8,345 bases of DNA from Actinomycetes bacterium (GTDB lineage: Bacteria; Actinomycetota; CADDZG01; JAHWKV01): positions 1 to 8,345 of the forward strand of contig JAJCYF010000147.1 of assembly GCA_029263035.1 (NCBI GenBank). Direction: 5' to 3'. The notes beneath the pieces are model-generated. The model was not told the origin of the DNA. It did no database searches and worked only from the letters and a program-made list of their open reading frames with translations. Made by a program: the position numbers and the translations under genes. Of the stretch, positions 6,801-8,345 are shown piece after piece; the stretch's first letter is position 1, and every line of letters starts with the position of its first letter.

Positions 6801-7211
6801 GGCAGCGGTCTCGCGGGCGGTTCCCAACCGGTCACTCCGTACCGCCCACAACCGATCCTTTAGATTGATCAGCGCTGCGTTGACCCGCTCCAACTCATCT
6901 GGGGAGATGGCGACCGGGTCCCGGTCGATACTGTGGTCCAGCCCCTCGACCTCCCGGGCGATTTGGGCGGCGAGGCCCTCGAGCTTCGGGCCGAGCGCCG
7001 GGTCTCGGATCAATGCGGTCGTGCCGGGAGTCCCCTTTAGCCGGGAATCGGCGTTCGCAAGATGGCCGGCCGCTTCCCGCAGGCGTTCGACCAGGGGCGC
7101 CGCAGTTCCCGCCAGTGCCCGGAGCGCCGACTCCAGCTCACCAACCAGGACATCCGGGCTGGGGGCGGGCCGGTCCGACCGGCGTTTGAGCACTGCGATG
7201 ATCCCGCACAT
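3801..7211 (-). CDS. Large GlmS-like protein: class II glutamine amidotransferase plus two SIS domains (1136 aa)
   Basis: GlmS makes glucosamine-6-phosphate from fructose-6-phosphate and glutamine. The product starts MCGIIAV, so Cys2 would be the amidotransferase nucleophile; this fixes the start, and GGGAGG lies 9 nt upstream. Further amidotransferase motifs are VRGRDSAG (166-173), LGHTRWAS (258-265), EANAHP (271-276), NGDIDNY (297-303) and TTDAKVI (319-325). FPHYLLKEI (461-469) matches the GlmS linker. The first SIS domain (about 513-645) has SQSGTTTDT (572-580) and SVASTKAF (624-631). The second (about 692-825) keeps IKLSE (712-716) and a following His732. Oddities: the length is nearly twice that of GlmS (about 610). 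About 140 residues, probably helical, separate the Cys2 region from the RGRDSAG motif. About 310 residues follow the SIS pair and match nothing I recognise. The GlmS KHGPLALI segment reads KHIDLSAEP, and the C-terminal AKSVTVE-like tail with the Schiff-base Lys is absent. It may be a divergent synthase or act on another sugar phosphate. Confidence 0.88.
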   Translation of the reverse strand: MCGIIAVLKRRSDRPAPSPDVLVGELESALRALAGTAAPLVERLREAAGHLANADSRLKGTPGTTALIRDPALGPKLEGLAAQIAREVEGLDHSIDRDPVAISPDELERVNAALINLKDRLWAVRSDRLGTARETAALAGVNPSTAAVEAYGSIQTALAAIDRLEVRGRDSAGLHVLVWDHGLNLDDPAITKLLTRRSDPLFTSGVVRSANGSLGFVYKAAAEIGELGDNVAAIRRAIENDPLLRKALEPDSARATVLGHTRWASVGTISEANAHPLDGLEESPAALDAPHLVAVLNGDIDNYPKLVSQQSLEIAGVITTDAKVIPVLTSRRISDGNTLDDAFAATMAELEGSMAIVASSAVAPHKLHLAVRGSGQGLYVGLAEDAYIVASEPYGVIEEAGSYLRIDGDNTAGRLVVLDAGGAGTLEGVDRRGYDGRILAVTQADLQYPEITTRDIDRRGFPHYLLKEITEAPESFRKTLRGRVVERDGALQVLLDAKALPESLREGLRDGRYRKVVVIGQGTAAVAGQSVAGAIEDAMAPLGVSVTATTASELSGFGLDDDMSDTLVVAISQSGTTTDTNRTVDMVRDRGAAVVAIVNRRNTELAEKSSAVVHTSDGRDLEMSVASTKAFYAQVAAGFLLALAMADAAGCGDRTKTSALLSSLLELPDAMGEVLEMREHIAGIAGRHAARRRYWAVVGSGPNRVAAAEVRIKLSELCYKSVACDSIEDKKHIDLSAEPMILVCAAGLQGSNATDVQKEIAIYRAHKAAPIVVASRGQAAFESIDTIVVPAVHPRVDFVLSAMAGHLFGYEAALTIDSWALPLREIRASIQELASAGLNAEAILLRLGPRIKPAARKFLEAVTDGGCDGAMNLGPAMRLGLLLRCATGDLPFEAYELERGGGAGPRAFLDELLAVLTQAIDDLTRSIDAVKHQAKTVTVGISRSEEGLFGVPLVKEVLRVGAGTELLGYRTLRTLAALDPAIESITGFTRYAVEGDLRSGRATIHVRDRGGVAAQMRSRTETDPRLRGTKRAALERSEVEVTVGRSDGRPVILVPERKGDVPQGLTLLHVKFRDRLPAEVARDVLLGYRPARFEGLVAAVTETEDTFSEKVLSDLSMPELLVEPVLELAERWRSQA
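3879..3897. repeat. 19-nt inverted repeat inside the 3' end of the GlmS-like gene
   Basis: CACCTTCTC and GAGAAGGTG are perfect 9-base arms around a single C (3888). As RNA it would form about 7 bp with a 5-nt loop. It lies 75 bp beyond the rtcB stop on the plus strand and within the last codons of the convergent gene (residues around Phe1107-Val1111). No T-run follows on either strand. It may stabilise or define the 3' end of the rtcB message, or be a coincidence of the coding sequence. Confidence 0.55.
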
Positions 7212-7255
7212 TGGCTCAGCCCTCCCTATGCGGCGAGGGTGCGTCGATTGCAGCG

Positions 7256-7283
7256 ACTATGTACATTCCGACCAGCCTACCAA
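7256..7283 (-). promoter_or_regulatory. Possible sigma-A-type promoter of the GlmS-like gene
   Basis: Read on the minus strand, TTGGTA (7283-7278) and CATAGT (7261-7256) are separated by 16 bp; each matches 4 of 6 consensus bases. The start codon is about 45 bp downstream of the -10. An imperfect inverted repeat overlaps the -35: CAGC (7273-7276) with GCTG (7291-7294), and CCAA (7280-7283) with TTGG (7287-7290). It could be an operator or a weak transcript-end hairpin for the upstream lipoprotein gene. The 117-bp intergenic gap favours a separate promoter here. Confidence 0.3.
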
Positions 7284-7328
7284 CGGTTGGGCTGCGCCAC
7301 TCCCTGCGGGGGTAAATCGCTCCGCCGG

Positions 7329-7871
7329 TCAGTCGTCGTCGTCGTCTTCATCCTCATCGCGGCCCCGTTCCCCGCGGTCGCCATCCGCGCCGCTGCCGGA
7401 TGTGTCGTTTTCCCCCGTCGCCGACCCGCCGTCATCTCCCGCCGAGGCACCCTTCGCTCCCGAACCGGAAGATCCCCCGCTGGCCGAGAGGCCGTGGCCG
7501 GAGTCGGCACCGGTGGCGGTGGGGGGCTCCGGGGGGTCCGCCGGGTCGTCCTGCCGGGAACCGGAGCTGGAGGTGGAGCCCGAACCTGAGTGCCTCGAGG
7601 CGGATCCGGAGGCCCTCCCGCCCGAAGAGCGAGAGTCCGAAGATATCTTCGAGGCCGCTGCGGCCGGCGGCATTGCATCCTCGGGCTCCGGGGAGGGGGA
7701 GGCCGGGTCGCTCGCCGAAGGCGATGCAGCAGGCGTTGCGCTGCGTTCAGGGCTGGGACTCAACGCCTCCAGCGTCTGTTCGGCCGAGGTCTGGTTGGAG
7801 CACGCTCCCAGAAGAAGAAACAGGATTCCAGCTGCGAGGAGTGCGGGAAAGCTACGGATGCGGATACTCAT
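7329..7871 (-). CDS. Low-complexity secreted lipoprotein with acidic C-terminal tail
   Basis: The product is 180 aa. It begins MSIRIRSFPALLAAG: a short basic n-region, a hydrophobic stretch (about 8-21) and a lipobox LGAC (21-24). Signal peptidase II should cut before Cys24, leaving a lipid-anchored extracytoplasmic protein. The rest, about 155 residues, is almost entirely Ser, Gly, Pro, Ala, Asp and Glu, with no hydrophobic core, so it should be disordered. It ends in DEDEDDDDD just before TGA, encoded by a GAC-rich run. The ATG at 7871 is chosen over one 25 codons upstream because GAAGG lies 5 nt before it and the signal peptide then begins normally. I recognise no family. It might be a cell-envelope spacer, a cation-binding surface protein or a stalk; the sequence does not decide. 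It is 114 bp downstream of map and 117 bp upstream of the GlmS-like gene, all on one strand. Long open frames on the other strand here are shadows of biased composition. Confidence 0.8.
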   Translation of the reverse strand: MSIRIRSFPALLAAGILFLLLGACSNQTSAEQTLEALSPSPERSATPAASPSASDPASPSPEPEDAMPPAAAASKISSDSRSSGGRASGSASRHSGSGSTSSSGSRQDDPADPPEPPTATGADSGHGLSASGGSSGSGAKGASAGDDGGSATGENDTSGSGADGDRGERGRDEDEDDDDD

Positions 7872-7909
7872 TGGGGCCTTCTTTAGTATGGGAAAAAAGC
7901 ATGGGAAAA

Positions 7910-7970
7910 CCCGATACTGCGCCGAAAACGGCGCGCGCGCAAGCAAAACTAGCTCGAAATCGGGAGAGCT
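7910..7970 (-). terminator. Hairpin-rich 3' region after map, possible terminator
   Basis: Several inverted repeats lie in the 114-bp gap after the map stop. GCGCCG (7919-7924) and CGGCGC (7929-7934) form a perfect 6-bp stem with a 4-nt loop. It is nested between CCCGAT (7910-7915) and ATCGGG (7959-7964). On the minus strand that outer stem is followed directly by TTTT. A competing stem, AGCTC (7951-7955) with GAGCT (7966-7970), is followed on the minus strand by AG then TTTT. Either could end map transcription; the two are mutually exclusive and neither has a long U-tract. The remaining bases (7872-7909) must carry any promoter for the lipoprotein gene; only a weak CATACT hexamer is visible. 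Confidence 0.4.
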
Positions 7971-7985
7971 CTGGCTTTACCGCCT

Positions 7986-8345
7986 TTAGAGTTTGGGCGC
8001 CAGCCGGTCCCGCTCCTCGATGGTCAGGCTCCCGGCAGGACTGTCACCCTCTGCGGTCAGGGTCAAAATTTCGACACCGGCGTCGGTGACTATCACCGTG
8101 TGCTCGAACTGCGCAGTGGGAAGGAGGTCGTTGGCCGCCACGGTCCACCCATCGCTCCACATGTGGTGATTGGGCGAGCCGGCGGTGATCATAGGCTCCA
8201 CAGTAAAGGTCATCCCCGGCTCAAAGGGGGTGGTGTCCCAATCGTGCACGGTGTGGTTTACGTGCGGAGCGGCATGAAACACCGATCCGATGCCGTGGCC
8301 TCCGTAATCGACCACCACGCCAAACCCGTGGGCGAACGCGTAGGG
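7986..8345 (-). CDS. map: Type I methionine aminopeptidase, C-terminal part (cut by window edge)
   Basis: This enzyme removes the initiator Met from new proteins in the cytosol, using a two-metal site. The last 119 codons are present; the frame is open to the right edge. Visible motifs in order: YGGHGIGSVFH with metal-ligand His17 and substrate-contact His24 (numbering from the first visible residue), PGMTFTVEPM with metal ligand Glu50, SDGWT, and AQFEHT with metal ligand Glu81, then VTDAGVEILT. These correspond to E. coli MetAP His171, His178, Glu204 and Glu235; the two Asp ligands would lie beyond the edge. The C-terminus has a tail of about 25 residues after EILT, rich in Glu and Arg, within the family's usual range. 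The TAA stop is at 7986. It is on the same strand as the lipoprotein and GlmS-like genes, but the gaps do not indicate tight coupling. Confidence 0.96.
   Translation of the reverse strand, partial: PYAFAHGFGVVVDYGGHGIGSVFHAAPHVNHTVHDWDTTPFEPGMTFTVEPMITAGSPNHHMWSDGWTVAANDLLPTAQFEHTVIVTDAGVEILTLTAEGDSPAGSLTIEERDRLAPKL

Noticed and set aside
7277..7678. An alternative minus-strand frame overlapping the lipoprotein
   Set aside because: It is Pro/Arg-rich with no start signal or signal peptide; the lipoprotein frame has an RBS, signal peptide and lipobox.
6787..7989. A 400-codon open frame on the plus strand over the lipoprotein region
   Set aside because: It covers the start of the GlmS-like gene and the lipoprotein in antisense, has no RBS or motif, and its Pro/Glu/Ser bias mirrors the low-complexity gene opposite.
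1..8345. CRISPR arrays, tRNA or rRNA genes, insertion sequences, prophage or defence genes
   Set aside because: No regularly spaced repeats, cloverleaf sequences, transposase motifs or terminal repeats were seen; the window is chromosomal housekeeping plus a few unknown genes.

Overview
This is a high-GC chromosomal window that reads like an actinobacterial genome, probably a poorly characterised lineage within or near Actinomycetota. The signs are GC-rich third codon positions, actinobacterial-style RecN, RtcB and MetAP sequences, and strong AGGAG-type ribosome binding sites. The exact taxon cannot be read from the sequence. TAA, TAG and TGA are all used as stops, so UGA is not generally reassigned.

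Layout. At the left, on the minus strand, is recN (DNA repair ATPase). Its stop codon directly abuts the ATG of a gene that runs off the left edge. Divergent from recN, across 85 bp, lies a plus-strand group: (i) a 134-aa protein of unknown function; (ii) a 55-codon DUF1059-type gene whose sixth codon is an in-frame TGA; (iii) rtcB (RNA 3'-phosphate/5'-OH ligase). rtcB meets a large minus-strand gene tail to tail with a 4-bp overlap of stop codons. That gene encodes a 1136-aa GlmS-like protein: a glutamine amidotransferase domain plus two SIS domains, with a large N-terminal insertion and a long C-terminal extension. Upstream of it on the minus strand are a 180-aa low-complexity lipoprotein with an acidic tail and the C-terminal 119 codons of a type I methionine aminopeptidase (map), cut by the right edge.

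The most interesting element is the TGA-containing gene at 2423-2590. It has a strong Shine-Dalgarno sequence. The TGA sits where DUF1059 relatives carry a conserved Cys (pattern F-K-Cys-x-D-V-G-x-x-Cys). The frame after the TGA continues the family pattern to a TAG stop. An 11-bp hairpin with a GGUCA apical loop begins 13 nt after the UGA, as expected for a bacterial SECIS element. I read it as a probable small selenoprotein, Sec6, that ordinary gene callers would miss. Sec6, Cys13, His32 and His37 make a zinc-site-like spacing, suggesting either a redox or a metal-binding role. This gene probably shares a transcript with rtcB. No Sec machinery (selA, selB, selC, selD) is in the window, so decoding capacity must be checked elsewhere in the genome.
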